A stretch of DNA of 64,000 bases from assembly GCF_015354405.1 (NCBI RefSeq), contig NZ_JADKYP010000028.1, forward strand, positions 21,499 through 85,498, read 5' to 3'. Below are positions 16,954 to 25,576 of the stretch, one piece after another (the stretch's first letter is position 1; the number at the start of each line of letters is the position of its first letter). Position numbers and translations under genes: made by a program. The DNA is from Nocardia sp. BSTN01 (GTDB taxonomy: Bacteria > Actinomycetota > Actinomycetes > Mycobacteriales > Mycobacteriaceae). The notes below the pieces were generated by a model, which was not told where the DNA came from, ran no database searches, and saw only the letters and a program-made list of their open reading frames with translations.

Positions 16954-17916
16954 CTACGGAGCGAGGACGATTCGCCCGAACACTTCGCCCGTGTCCATCT
17001 TCCGGTGCGCGAGAACGGCATCGTCCAACGGGAGGATCTCGTGGACCACCGTGCGGAGTTCGCCGCGCCCGGCGGCGGCGAACTGTTCCGTGCGTACGGC
17101 GCGGCGATCGGGTTCGGAGACGGTGTCCGCACTGAAAGTGGCGAAGGACAACGACTTTCGGAACGCGGCCATCATCTGCATGCCGAAATCCGCCGGTGGG
17201 TGGCCGCCCACGACACCGACCGCCACCATGCGGCCGTTCGGCTTCAGATGGGCGAAGAACGAGGGCAGGTCCGCACCGGCTATGACATCGATGATCACGT
17301 CGTAGCCCACCGGAGCGTCCGCACCTCCCTTTCCAGAACGGTCCAGGACGTGGGTCGCGCCGAGTCCGCGCAAACGGTCGCCGCGGTCGGCCGACGAGGT
17401 CGTCACCGCCACCGCGCCGGCGCCGCCGCGGGCAGCGAGTTGAACGGCGGTGACCCCGATACTGCCGGCCGCACCGCGGATCAGGACCGACTCACCGGGT
17501 GAGAAACGGGCGTGGGCCAGGGCGAAATGGGCGACCACTCCGGAACTCCCGAGCGCTACGGCATCGACCGCGGACAAATCCGGCGGCAGCGGGAGGACGT
17601 CCTCGACGCGGACGCTCGCCTGTTCGGCGTACCCGCCGCCGAAGCCGGTGAAGGCCCACACCCGGCGGCCGATCCACGATGGGTCCACATCGTCGCCGAC
17701 CGCGGTGACGATGCCCGCCACTTCGCTCCCGGGAACGTGGCCGGCTTCGAAGCCGTAGCCGCCGATCGTGCCTCGGCGAATCACGGCGTCCACGCCGCCG
17801 ACGCCGATCGCCTCGGTGGTGATCAGCACGTGCCCGGCGGCCGGCACCGGTGCCGGGAGGTCGACCACGGCCAGTCCCTCGGCCGGTCCGAATGTCTGGA
17901 TGACTACTGCCTTCAC
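16954..17916 (-). CDS. zinc-independent quinone oxidoreductase / MDR-type dehydrogenase
   Basis: A 320-residue medium-chain reductase of the quinone reductase branch. It has a GroES-like N-domain with GHVPGSEVAGIVTAVG and a Rossmann NADPH site in VLIRGAAGSIGVTAVQLAA. The catalytic-zinc Cys/His pattern is absent. It probably reduces quinones or enones with NADPH. It is divergent from a TetR gene and separated from it by a near-perfect palindrome, so it is likely induced when that repressor releases. Confidence 0.85.
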   Translation of the reverse strand: MKAVVIQTFGPAEGLAVVDLPAPVPAAGHVLITTEAIGVGGVDAVIRRGTIGGYGFEAGHVPGSEVAGIVTAVGDDVDPSWIGRRVWAFTGFGGGYAEQASVRVEDVLPLPPDLSAVDAVALGSSGVVAHFALAHARFSPGESVLIRGAAGSIGVTAVQLAARGGAGAVAVTTSSADRGDRLRGLGATHVLDRSGKGGADAPVGYDVIIDVIAGADLPSFFAHLKPNGRMVAVGVVGGHPPADFGMQMMAAFRKSLSFATFSADTVSEPDRRAVRTEQFAAAGRGELRTVVHEILPLDDAVLAHRKMDTGEVFGRIVLAP

Positions 17917-17978
17917 TCGTCTTTCCTCGCTTCGAGCGATTCCGGACCGGTCGAGCCGTCCGGGCTGGGCTCGACGCT

Positions 17979-17998
17979 AACGGACGCCCCCGTCCGTT
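17979..17998. promoter_or_regulatory. TetR operator palindrome
   Basis: AACGGACG-CCCC-CGTCCGTT has perfect 8-bp arms and lies between the divergent quinone reductase and TetR genes, 9 bp before the TetR GTG. This is the expected form and place for the TetR operator. Confidence 0.7.
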
Positions 17999-18006
17999 TA
18001 GCTAAA

Positions 18007-18639
18007 GTGAGAGTGGTGCCCGACGATTTGCCTCATCCCCTGCGCTCGGATGCCCGCGACAACCGCGAACGCATCCTCGAGGCGGCTCGCGCCCTGTTCG
18101 CGACCGAAGGCTTGGACGTGCCGATGCGCGAGGTCGCCCGGCGTGCGGGAGTCGGCCCGGCCACGCTGTACCGGCGCTTCCCCACCAAGCAGATCCTGGC
18201 CACCGAGGCGTTCGCGGAACAGATGCACGCCTGCCGGGCCGTGGTGGACGAGGGACTCGCGGAGCCGGACGCGTGGCGGGGCTTCTGCGTCGTGATCGAG
18301 AAACTCTTCGCGCTGCACGCTCGCAGCCGAGGCTTCACCGAAGCCTTCACGGCCACCTACCCGCACGCGCTGGATTTCACCACCGAACGCGAGTACGCCC
18401 TGAAAGCCGTTGCCACGCTGGCACACCGAGCCAAGGACGCAGGTCGGCTCCGACCCGACTTCGTCGTCGACGACCTGATCCTCATGCTCCTGGCCAACCG
18501 AGGCATCCACATCGGCCCGCCGGCCGCCCGGCTCGCCGCCTCCCGCCGCTTCGCCGCCTTCGTGATCCGAGCCTTCGCCACCACCACCGACACCACACCA
18601 CTTCCCCCTGTCGCCCGCGTAGCACCGGCGATCCTCTGA
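18007..18639 (+). CDS. TetR-family transcriptional repressor
   Basis: A protein of about 210 residues with an N-terminal HTH (RILEAARALFATEGLDVPMR, then AGVGPATLYRRFPTKQILAT). GTG codons at 18007, 18013 and 18016 are all possible starts; none has a good ribosome site, so the message may be leaderless. The palindrome just upstream would give autorepression and control of the divergent quinone reductase. Confidence 0.85.
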   Translation: MRVVPDDLPHPLRSDARDNRERILEAARALFATEGLDVPMREVARRAGVGPATLYRRFPTKQILATEAFAEQMHACRAVVDEGLAEPDAWRGFCVVIEKLFALHARSRGFTEAFTATYPHALDFTTEREYALKAVATLAHRAKDAGRLRPDFVVDDLILMLLANRGIHIGPPAARLAASRRFAAFVIRAFATTTDTTPLPPVARVAPAIL

Positions 18640-18661
18640 CGCACGCCGATACTGTGGGCGC

Positions 18662-18871
18662 GTGGGAGACAACGAGTACGTGCCGGGCGACGTCGTTCAC
18701 TTTCCGGAGGGGCCGTTCAGCGGCGTCTGTGGCGTCGTACGGGAGGTCGACGCAACGCGTGGCCGGTTGCGGATCGATATCAGCGAGGGGGCGGTACATC
18801 GGGAGGGGAACGTGTTGCGGGAGCGGCGGCACAGCATGAATGTCGCGATCGAGGAGATCGAGTTGATGTGA
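18662..18871 (+). CDS. small single-domain KOW-motif protein
   Basis: A 69-residue protein from GTG 18662. Residues about 9-42, YVPGDVVHFPEGPFSGVCGV followed by VREVDATRGRLRIDI, closely follow the KOW fold of NusG and ribosomal protein bL24/uL24 (GDxVxVxxGPFxGxxGxVxxVDxxxGRLxV). There is no NGN domain, so it is not NusG itself. It may bind RNA, rRNA or a ribosomal protein, but no function is known to me. It lies just before the bL37 gene. Confidence 0.65.
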   Translation: MGDNEYVPGDVVHFPEGPFSGVCGVVREVDATRGRLRIDISEGAVHREGNVLRERRHSMNVAIEEIELM

Positions 18872-19022
18872 CGGCGCGGCGAGCGGTGGCGCGGGTCACT
18901 GGTTTCCGGTCGCTCACCGGCCGATTGCCGGGTGGGCGGGCGGCGCATGTAACCTTTCCTCCCAGGAACTCGCACCTGAGGCGGGTTCACCCCAGCCTGG
19001 TGTGGTGAGAAGGGAGATACCG

Positions 19023-19097
19023 ATGGGTAAGCGTGGGCGTAAGAAGCGCAGCCGCCGTAAGAATGCGGCCAACCACGGCAAGCGGCCCAACTCCTGA
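19023..19097 (+). CDS. large-subunit ribosomal protein bL37
   Basis: A 24-residue, extremely basic peptide (MGKRGRKKRSRR, ending NHGKRPNS) with AAGGGAG just upstream. It matches the actinobacterial mini-protein bL37 seen in mycobacterial 50S structures. It is too short for standard gene finding. A 35-nt perfect hairpin closes the unit, and the rshA-sigH genes face it from the other side. Confidence 0.8.
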   Translation: MGKRGRKKRSRRKNAANHGKRPNS

Positions 19098-19156
19098 GCC
19101 GTCGCGCCGTGCGCCCCGGGACCGCCCAGCGGACTCGGTGCACTGCTGAAAACGAC

Positions 19157-19191
19157 AATGCGGCACGCCATCATGGATGGCGTGCCGCATT
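19157..19191. terminator. bidirectional terminator between bL37 and rshA
   Basis: A perfect 16-bp stem (AATGCGGCACGCCATC and its complement) with a 3-nt loop, between the convergent bL37 and rshA genes. The A/T pairs at the base give short T stretches on both strands. Confidence 0.8.
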
Positions 19192-19202
19192 CGTCTGTGC
19201 GG

Positions 19203-19517
19203 TCAGGACTCGCGGTCGACCCGGGTTTCGGTGATGGTGATCGACCGCCGGATGTCGAGAGTGAGCCGCTCGCGCAGCGATTCGGGGGCCCGATCCCCAC
19301 CGCATTTACGGCTCAGCAGGCGCTTGAGCTTCTCTTCCAGACCGTATGCCTCGATACACGGCGAGCAATGGTCCATGTGGTGCTGCAATCGCGCCCGCGT
19401 GGCCTCGTCGCATTCGCCGTCGAGAATCAGCCAGACGTCGGTGAGTACCGCCGAACAGTCCAGTTCCATCTCGTCGCCGGCACCCCGATCGTCGTGCTCG
19501 TGCCCACTCGTGCTCAC
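19203..19517 (-). CDS. rshA: zinc-binding anti-sigma factor (RshA/RsrA family)
   Basis: A 104-residue ZAS-type anti-sigma factor. The redox zinc site HxxxCxxC appears as HHMDHCSPC at about residues 46-54, with an additional upstream Cys (LDCSAVL) as in RsrA. In the reduced state it holds SigH; disulfide stress ejects zinc and releases the sigma factor. Its start overlaps the sigH stop by 4 bp, so the two are translated together at matched levels. Confidence 0.9.
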   Translation of the reverse strand: MSTSGHEHDDRGAGDEMELDCSAVLTDVWLILDGECDEATRARLQHHMDHCSPCIEAYGLEEKLKRLLSRKCGGDRAPESLRERLTLDIRRSITITETRVDRES

Positions 19518-20437
19518 TGGGTTACCTCCTGACGCGCCCCGTTGCCCGTTCGGTTCCGGTCGAACCCCCGCTCGTGCGCGACATCGGCCAACAGCCCCTT
19601 GAGCTGTTTGCGCCCGCGGTGCAGCCGGGACATGACGGTGCCGATCGGAGTCCCCATGATGTCGGCAATCTCCTTGTAGGGGAAGCCCTCCACGTCGGCG
19701 TAGTACACCGCCATCCGGAATTCCTCCGGCAGCGACTGCAGTGCCGCCTTGATGTCGTCGTCGGGCAGCGCCTCCAGCGCCTCCATCTCCGCCGAGCGCA
19801 GACCGGTGGAGGTGTGCTCGGCCGTGGCGGCGAGCTGCCAGTCGGTGATCTCGTCGGTGGGGTACTGCGCGGGCTGGCGCTGCTTCTTGCGATAGGAGTT
19901 GATGTAGGTGTTGGTGAGGATCCGGTACAGCCAGGCCCGCAGGTTGGTGCCCTCCCGGAAGGACCGGAAGCCCTGGTATGCCTTGGCGAAGGTCTCCTGC
20001 ACCAGATCCTCGGCGTCGGCCGGGTTGCGGGTCATCCGCAGGGCCGCACCGTAGAGCTGATCCAGCAGCGGCAGCGCGTCACGCTCGAAGCGCCGCGCGA
20101 GTTCGGCCTCGTCGGCCGTGGAGCGCACGGTCGAATCGCCGTCGATCTCCGCGTCCTCGCGAGCCTCGGCGTCCTCGGACGCCGGGTCGTCATCCACCGG
20201 GTCGTCGGGGATCTCGATATCCTCCGGTCGGGAACCGCCCGCGGTGTCACCGCGGGGGCGATCGGCCGCCAGTTCGTCGTCGCTCGTCACGAAAGTCCCT
20301 TCGGTCGCCGTAGCATCTGAATCTACCGCGCGCGAGGGTCGCCGATCGAACCCGGTGTCCGGGACGATGATGTCGATCAGCGGGTACGACAGCGAGTCGC
20401 CGGTCGTTACCGGGCGTTCGTCGACGAGGACGGTCAC
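19514..20437 (-). CDS. sigH: ECF sigma factor SigH (SigR family), with possible long and short forms
   Basis: Regions 2 and 4 match M. tuberculosis SigH closely: [20 protein letters not shown], then [20 protein letters not shown], and region 4 [20 protein letters not shown]. The full frame from GTG 20437 (AAGGAG 6 nt upstream) gives 307 residues with an acidic N-terminal extension. An internal GTG at 20290 (AAGGGA upstream) gives 258 residues, nearer the usual size. A SigH-type promoter lies upstream of the long start. RshA is encoded immediately downstream. It should direct the thioredoxin and thiol-stress regulon. Confidence 0.9.
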   Translation of the reverse strand: MTVLVDERPVTTGDSLSYPLIDIIVPDTGFDRRPSRAVDSDATATEGTFVTSDDELAADRPRGDTAGGSRPEDIEIPDDPVDDDPASEDAEAREDAEIDGDSTVRSTADEAELARRFERDALPLLDQLYGAALRMTRNPADAEDLVQETFAKAYQGFRSFREGTNLRAWLYRILTNTYINSYRKKQRQPAQYPTDEITDWQLAATAEHTSTGLRSAEMEALEALPDDDIKAALQSLPEEFRMAVYYADVEGFPYKEIADIMGTPIGTVMSRLHRGRKQLKGLLADVAHERGFDRNRTGNGARQEVTQ

Positions 20438-20509
20438 CGGCATCTCCTTCGAACTTTTCCGATCTCGAGCGGCTGCGAAGGCAGCTGCGCTGTGCTGGCG
20501 GAACAGTGC

Positions 20510-20536
20510 AACATGCACGACCCCCACTGTGTTCCC
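20510..20536 (-). promoter_or_regulatory. SigH-type autoregulatory promoter of sigH
   Basis: On the minus strand, GGGAAC (20536-20531), an 18-bp spacer and GTT (20512-20510) fit the SigR/SigH consensus GGAAY-N18-GTT. Initiation would fall near 20503, about 65 bp before the long-form start. Confidence 0.65.
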
Positions 20537-20604
20537 GCCGGACGCGTCACACCGGGCACACACGCGATTGCCGGGTGTGAACCGGCGCCGCTAGGGTGAC
20601 CGGC

Positions 20605-21093
20605 ATGGCCGCATCGACACCCGCGATCCGGGCGCTGACCCAGGCGAAGGTGCCCCATGTGGTGCATTCCTATCCGCACGATCCGCGCAGCGATTCCTAT
20701 GGCGACGAGGCCGTCACCGCCCTGTCCGAGCGGGTGGGTGTGACGGCCGCCCAGATCTTCAAGACGCTGATCATCGAACTGTCGTCCGGCACGCCCGCGG
20801 TCGCGGTGCTCCCGGTTCCGCAGTCGCTGTCACTCAAGGCGGCGGCCGCGGCGCTGGGCGCGCCGAAGGCGACCATGGCCGACAAGGCGAGGGCCCAGCG
20901 CATCACCGGTTACGTCCTGGGCGGAGTGTCGCCGCTCGGGCAGAAGCGCGCACTGCCCACCGTGGTGGACGAATCCGCCCTGAGCTGGGATCGCATCCTT
21001 TTCAGCGCCGGCAAGCGCGGGCTCGAGATCGAACTCGCCCCCGCCGAGTTGATCCGGCTGACCGGCGCGGTCACAGCGTCCGTCGTCGCCTGA
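20605..21093 (+). CDS. ybaK: YbaK/EbsC-type Cys-tRNA(Pro)/Cys-tRNA(Cys) deacylase
   Basis: A 162-residue editing protein that hydrolyses mischarged Cys-tRNA(Pro) in trans. The conserved lysine region AAQIFKTLIIEL is present, with PVPQSLSLKAAAAALG, GYVLGGVSPLGQK and SAGKRGLEIELAP, all typical of YbaK. The ATG at 20605 is preferred (AGGGTG upstream) over a GTG 9 bp earlier. It is divergent from sigH. Confidence 0.88.
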   Translation: MAASTPAIRALTQAKVPHVVHSYPHDPRSDSYGDEAVTALSERVGVTAAQIFKTLIIELSSGTPAVAVLPVPQSLSLKAAAAALGAPKATMADKARAQRITGYVLGGVSPLGQKRALPTVVDESALSWDRILFSAGKRGLEIELAPAELIRLTGAVTASVVA

Positions 21094-21140
21094 TTTCTCG
21101 CCGCCCGCGGGATCGGACCGGCGTGATCGGAAATATTTGC

Positions 21141-21189
21141 ATACAACAACTAGTTGGTGTATACAAATAGTTGATTGATACAAGTAGTT
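21141..21189. promoter_or_regulatory. operator cluster upstream of MarR
   Basis: A 22-bp inverted repeat at 21141-21162 (ATACA.CAACTAGTTG.TGTAT, one mismatched pair) is followed by ATACAAATAGTT (21161-21172) and ATACAAGTAGTT (21178-21189), which repeat the same half-site. They precede the MarR start at 21236 and look like autoregulatory sites. Confidence 0.6.
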
Positions 21190-21235
21190 TTCGGCCGAGA
21201 CCCGGTCGAGCAGGCGAAAGCGGGAGGTCCGATAT

Positions 21236-21736
21236 ATGGACAGCGAGCAGGTGATCGATCAGATCGCCCAGCAGCTGATTCGCCTGGGGCGGATCCGGGA
21301 GCGGACGAACGCCCAGGTGGCGGCGGCCTCGCACGGCGACGTCGACCTCTCGGCCTACCGCATCATCTTCCGCCTGCTCTGGGACGGACCGATGCGCTCC
21401 GGCGCGCTGGCCGAGGCCATGTACTCCGACGCTTCCACCATCAGCCGCCAGGTGGCGGCCTTGGTCAAGCGCGGCCTGTTGCGACGCGAGGCCGATCCCA
21501 GCGACGGTCGCGCCAGCGTCCTGATCGTCACCGACGCCGGCAAGGAGATGGCCGCCCAGCTGCGCGCGCGCCGCAACGAGATGATCGGCCGCATCCTGAC
21601 CGACTGGAACGACCCCGACCGCGAGCAATTCGCGGTTCTGCTGCACCGCTTCGTCGACGACTACGAATCCGCGCGGCCGGCGATGCTCACCCTCCCCTCC
21701 CCCACGGAAGGCTCTGCGACGGAGAAGAATTCGTGA
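21236..21736 (+). CDS. MarR-family transcriptional regulator
   Basis: A 166-residue winged-helix regulator with DNA-binding core MYSDASTISRQVAALVKRGL and wing ADPSDGRASVLIVTDAG. The upstream operator cluster suggests self-repression. The GTGA overlap at its stop is how a coupled exporter gene would normally begin, but that gene is largely gone (next entry). Its original target was therefore probably a DHA2-type drug exporter. Confidence 0.87.
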   Translation: MDSEQVIDQIAQQLIRLGRIRERTNAQVAAASHGDVDLSAYRIIFRLLWDGPMRSGALAEAMYSDASTISRQVAALVKRGLLRREADPSDGRASVLIVTDAGKEMAAQLRARRNEMIGRILTDWNDPDREQFAVLLHRFVDDYESARPAMLTLPSPTEGSATEKNS

Positions 21737-22354
21737 CCACGACCGCCACCCCGGCCACAGCCGGCACTCGGCGTTCTCGGCTGCCGTGGCGATCGAGGCG
21801 AAACTCGGCGATCTGGCCCTGATTCCGCCTTCTTCCGGCAGATCGGCGGCACCCTGGGCGTGGCGGTCTTCCTGTCCATTCTGTTCGCACAGCTGACACC
21901 GCATATCAGCGACGAATTGCACAGTGCTGCCACGCAACCGGCCTACCAGCAGGCGGTGATCGACGGTGCGCACAGCGGCAATCCGGCCGACGCGGCACTG
22001 TCGAAAGGCTTACTGTCCCACGATGTTTCGGCGGCCGGCCAGGTGATAAGCGACAGTTCGGTGATCCAGCAGTTGAATCCGACGCCGGCCCGCCCGTTCC
22101 AGGTCGGTTTCGCCGATTCGATGGACACCGTCTTCCTGGCCGTCACCGCCATCGCCGGGATCGCGCTGCCGCTGGTGGTGTTCTGGAAGGAAGTGCCGCT
22201 ACGCACGGCGGGCGGATTGCAGGCCAGGGCGGAGACCAGCGGGCCGCGTGTCCTGGTCGATGCCGACTCCGCTCCGGTGGGCGGCGAGAAGGCGGAACCG
22301 AACGCGACAGCGGTGCGGGCGGAGCCGGATCCGGCGGCGACTCCACACAGGTGA
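21733..22354 (+). pseudogene. DHA2 (EmrB/QacA-type) MFS exporter, internally deleted
   Basis: A GTG overlapping the MarR stop opens a frame that encodes VTTTATPATAGT and then stops at 21822. A different frame directly after it encodes AFFRQIGGTLGVAVFLSILF and continues to 22354, which is the last 165 or so residues of a 14-TM DHA2 exporter (final helix MDTVFLAVTAIAGIALPLVVF and a polar tail). About 350 residues containing helices 1-12 are missing. A GTG at 21860 could start the tail but would not give a pump. Confidence 0.75.
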
Positions 22355-22501
22355 TCCGGCGCGGGCGGCAACACTCCGCCGGACACGCTGCGCCACACCC
22401 ACGACTCCCGCGAATTACCCGAAGCTCACCTGTCTCTGTGCGTTACTGGTCGAGCAGTTCGTTCTCCCCCGATTCGTTCCGAACCGAGGATGTGATGCGA
22501 A

Positions 22502-22840
22502 ATGATCCATCGTCCGCGCGTACGTAGCCTGCTCGCCGCGACCGCCGGCGCCGCACTGCTCGCTCTGGGATCCGGCCTGCTGACGGCAGCGCCCGCCGGC
22601 GCCGCCCCGAATGCGCCGGTCCCCGTCCACGATCCGAACTATCCGCTCGGCGGCGACGCCCAACATCCGGGCACGCCGGAGCAGGACCCACAGGCGGAGA
22701 AGGCCGAGAAGCTGGGCGGCCACGCCACCACCGACATCATCGAACTGGCCACCGACACCACCACGAAGATCGTCGAGATGGGCGCCGACGTCCTGAAATG
22801 TGGACTGAATATCGCGATGCCATCCGTGAAATGTGACTAG
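22502..22840 (+). CDS. small exported protein of unknown function
   Basis: A 112-residue protein from ATG 22502. It starts with a signal peptide (RSLLAATAGAALLALGSGLL, then AAPAGAAPNA as the likely cleavage site). The mature 75 or so residues begin with a Pro-rich stretch (PVPVHDPNYPLGG), followed by an amphipathic helix (TTDIIELATDTTTKIVEMGA) and end with two Cys (LKCGLNIAMPSVKCD) that could form a disulfide. No family was recognised. Confidence 0.65.
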   Translation: MIHRPRVRSLLAATAGAALLALGSGLLTAAPAGAAPNAPVPVHDPNYPLGGDAQHPGTPEQDPQAEKAEKLGGHATTDIIELATDTTTKIVEMGADVLKCGLNIAMPSVKCD

Positions 22841-22867
22841 TGGCAGGCGAACAGCGCCGGGCCGGGT

Positions 22868-23701
22868 TCAGATCAGGCTGATCTGCCCGGCCTGTTCGCT
22901 GCCCGCGCCCGGTACCGGATCCAGCAGCTGCGGACCGTTGTTGCGCACCGAATTCACCAGCGGCGAGACCGGCCGCGCGACGATCGACGAAATCACCTGC
23001 GGCTTCGGGGTTTCCAGCAGTTCGTGCGGCGCCGGATGGTCGGGGTCGAGCCAGGCGTCCCAGTGTTCGCGCGGCATCATCAGCGGCATCCGATCATGGA
23101 TGCGGGTCAGATCGCCCACCGCGTCGGTGGTGAGGATCGTGCAGGACATCAGCGGGGCCATATCCCGCTGCGCCGGATCCCGCCACACCGACCACAGGCC
23201 GGCCATGTACAACCGGTTCCCCTCCGCATCCGACATGTAGTACGGCTGCTTCACGGCCTTGCCGGACCCGGTGGGGTGCGGTTCGGTGAGCCACTCGTAC
23301 CAGCCGTCCATCGGAACCAGACAGCGGCGCTTCTTCACCGAATCCCGGAACGAGGGTGCGGTGGCGGCGCGATCGGCACGGGCATTGAACAGCGGCTTGC
23401 CCTTGGCCGGAACCCCCGGTTCGGCAGCCTTGGTCCAGACCGGGATCAGACCCCAGCGCATGCGACGGATACGCAGTGCCGGGTCGTCGTCGGGGTGGTC
23501 GTGGTCGTGGCGGCGCACGACGGTGAGGATGTGATTCGTCGGGGCGACGTTGTAGTTGGCGCCGTTTCCGGATTCGCCGCCGGGCGCCGGCTTTCCCGCG
23601 GCGGCGTTGTCGTTCGGCGCCCCCTCGACGGTTTCGTCGAGGGCGTCGAGTTCGACCGCCAGCCTGGCGGGATTCGCCGTGGTCGCATATCTGCCGCACA
23701 T
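22868..23701 (-). CDS. SOS response-associated abasic-site protein (YedK/HMCES family)
   Basis: A 277-residue SRAP protein. The start is fixed by biology: ATG-TGC at 23701 places the catalytic Cys at position 2 (MCGRY), as required for the thiazolidine crosslink to abasic sites in single-stranded DNA. Other family sites are NVAPTN, FNARAD, the active-site Glu in DGWYEW, and the His in HDRMPLMM. It is about 50 residues longer than E. coli YedK owing to an Asp/Asn/Gly-rich insert at about 25-50. It is the relative of Rv3226c next to aroA. Confidence 0.9.
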   Translation of the reverse strand: MCGRYATTANPARLAVELDALDETVEGAPNDNAAAGKPAPGGESGNGANYNVAPTNHILTVVRRHDHDHPDDDPALRIRRMRWGLIPVWTKAAEPGVPAKGKPLFNARADRAATAPSFRDSVKKRRCLVPMDGWYEWLTEPHPTGSGKAVKQPYYMSDAEGNRLYMAGLWSVWRDPAQRDMAPLMSCTILTTDAVGDLTRIHDRMPLMMPREHWDAWLDPDHPAPHELLETPKPQVISSIVARPVSPLVNSVRNNGPQLLDPVPGAGSEQAGQISLI

Positions 23702-23847
23702 ATCTCCATGCTGCCATTCGGGACCGACAGAATCCGTAGGCTCGGACATACCCGCACAACGAGAAGAATCCAACTGAAGGCGATTGACATCACATCTCGG
23801 ATGTGAGAACTTTTTGCCATAACTCTCTCATTAGGGGTCGCCGAATC

Positions 23848-25383
23848 ATGTCCACCACCGAGTCCACCGCCGCCACCGAGTCGGCACAGGCAGCCGAAAC
23901 CGCTCTGCCCACCGAGCTCTCCTCACTGAATCCGGCCACGGGCGAGATCATTGCCACGCACCCCATCGCCGACGACGATGCGGTGCGCGCGGCCGTCGCC
24001 AAGGCCCGCGCGGCCGCCGCGACCTGGGGCGGCCTCGGTTTCGCCGACCGCAAGCGGGCGCTGCTGCGCTGGTCCAGCCGCCTCGTCGCCCGTGCCGACG
24101 AATTCTGCGATCTGATCCACGCCGAGAACGGCAAACCGCGCGACGACGCGTACCTGGAATTGATGCTGACCCTCGAACACATCGCCTGGGCCGCCAAGAA
24201 CGCCGAGAAGGTCCTCAAACCGAAGAAGGTCTCGCCCGGTGCCCTGATGTCGAACTTCGCGGCGTCGATCGAGCAGCGGCCGCTCGGCGTGGTCGGAGTG
24301 ATCGGCCCGTGGAACTACCCCGTCTACACCCCGAACGGCTCGCTCGCCTACGCGCTGGCCGCCGGCAACACCGTGGTGTTCAAGCCGAGTGAATACTCCA
24401 CCGCGATCGGCAATTTCGTCGGAAAGGCCTTCGTGGACGCCAACCCCGACCTGCCCGAGGGCGTTTTCGTCACGATCAACGGCTTCGGCGCGACCGGTGC
24501 CGCGCTGGTGCGTGCGGGCGTCGACAAGATCGCCTTCACCGGCTCCACCGCGACCGGTAAGAAGATCATGGCCGCCGCGGCCGAAACACTGACTCCGGTA
24601 CTGCTGGAATGCGGCGGCAAGGACGCGGTGATCGTCGCCGCCGATGCCGATATCGCCGCGGCAGCCGACGCCGTGGCCTACGGCGCGACGATGAACAGCG
24701 GCCAGACCTGCGCCGGCGTCGAACGCGTCTACGTCGACAAGTCGATTCGCGAGCCGTTCCTGGCCGAGGTGAAGAAGATCCTGTCGGACGTGCACTCCGG
24801 ATCCGACGACAAGGCCTCCTACGGTCCGATGACCATGCCGTCGCAGGTCGACATCGTGCGCCGGCACATCGAATCGGCTCTGGCCAACGGCGGCACCGCG
24901 GTGCTGGGCGGCCCGGAATCGGTGCACGCGCCGTATATCGAGCCGGTGGTGCTGGTCGATGTCGACGAGAGCTCGGACGCCGTCTGCGAGGAGACCTTCG
25001 GCCCGACCGTCACCATCCGCACCGTCGACACCATCGACGAGGCGGTCGACCTGGCGAACAACTCCAAGTACAGCCTGGGTTCGGCGGTGTACTCGCGCAA
25101 GCACGGCCTGGAGATCGCCCGCCGCCTGCGCGCCGGCGCGACCTCGGTCAACTCGGTGCTCGGCTTCGCCGCCATCGCGTCGCTGCCCTTCGGCGGCGTC
25201 GGCGACTCCGGTATCGGCCGCATCCACGGTGCGCCCGGTCTGCTGGAGTTCACCAGCCCGCATTCGATCGCGGTGCAGCGCTTCGCCATTCCGGGTATGG
25301 CGCTGCTGAGCTACAAGCGCACCGACAGCACGATGAAGCTGCTGCGCAAGGTGGTTCCGCTGCTGCACGGACGCAACAAGTAG
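23848..25383 (+). CDS. NAD(P)-dependent aldehyde dehydrogenase
   Basis: A 511-residue class ALDH. It carries the NAD-binding [31 protein letters not shown], the catalytic Glu region LLECGGKD, and the nucleophile Cys in [14 protein letters not shown]. The C-terminal extension ([19 protein letters not shown]) resembles membrane-associated long-chain aldehyde dehydrogenases. The ATG at 23848 is preferred to an upstream GTG at 23803. It likely oxidises fatty or aromatic aldehydes. It ends at a strong hairpin. Confidence 0.88.
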   Translation: MSTTESTAATESAQAAETALPTELSSLNPATGEIIATHPIADDDAVRAAVAKARAAAATWGGLGFADRKRALLRWSSRLVARADEFCDLIHAENGKPRDDAYLELMLTLEHIAWAAKNAEKVLKPKKVSPGALMSNFAASIEQRPLGVVGVIGPWNYPVYTPNGSLAYALAAGNTVVFKPSEYSTAIGNFVGKAFVDANPDLPEGVFVTINGFGATGAALVRAGVDKIAFTGSTATGKKIMAAAAETLTPVLLECGGKDAVIVAADADIAAAADAVAYGATMNSGQTCAGVERVYVDKSIREPFLAEVKKILSDVHSGSDDKASYGPMTMPSQVDIVRRHIESALANGGTAVLGGPESVHAPYIEPVVLVDVDESSDAVCEETFGPTVTIRTVDTIDEAVDLANNSKYSLGSAVYSRKHGLEIARRLRAGATSVNSVLGFAAIASLPFGGVGDSGIGRIHGAPGLLEFTSPHSIAVQRFAIPGMALLSYKRTDSTMKLLRKVVPLLHGRNK

Positions 25384-25400
25384 TTCACTGTCTCTCGATC

Positions 25401-25426
25401 GGGCCCGCACCCAACGGTGCGGGCCC
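25401..25426 (+). terminator. intrinsic terminator after aldehyde dehydrogenase
   Basis: A perfect 11-bp GC stem (GGGCCCGCACC / GGTGCGGGCCC) with a CAAC loop, followed by TTTC. Confidence 0.8.
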
Positions 25427-25576
25427 TTTCGCGTGCCGAAATCGGCCGTGGCTACCGGTGAGATCCCGCATGAGGCCGCTAATGTCCGAATCCAGCAAAT
25501 AAACGAGCATACGTCGGAGATCACAAAACCGCGCTCCCTGCACACGGGGTCAGCTCTCATGCGCGAAGATGGTCCG

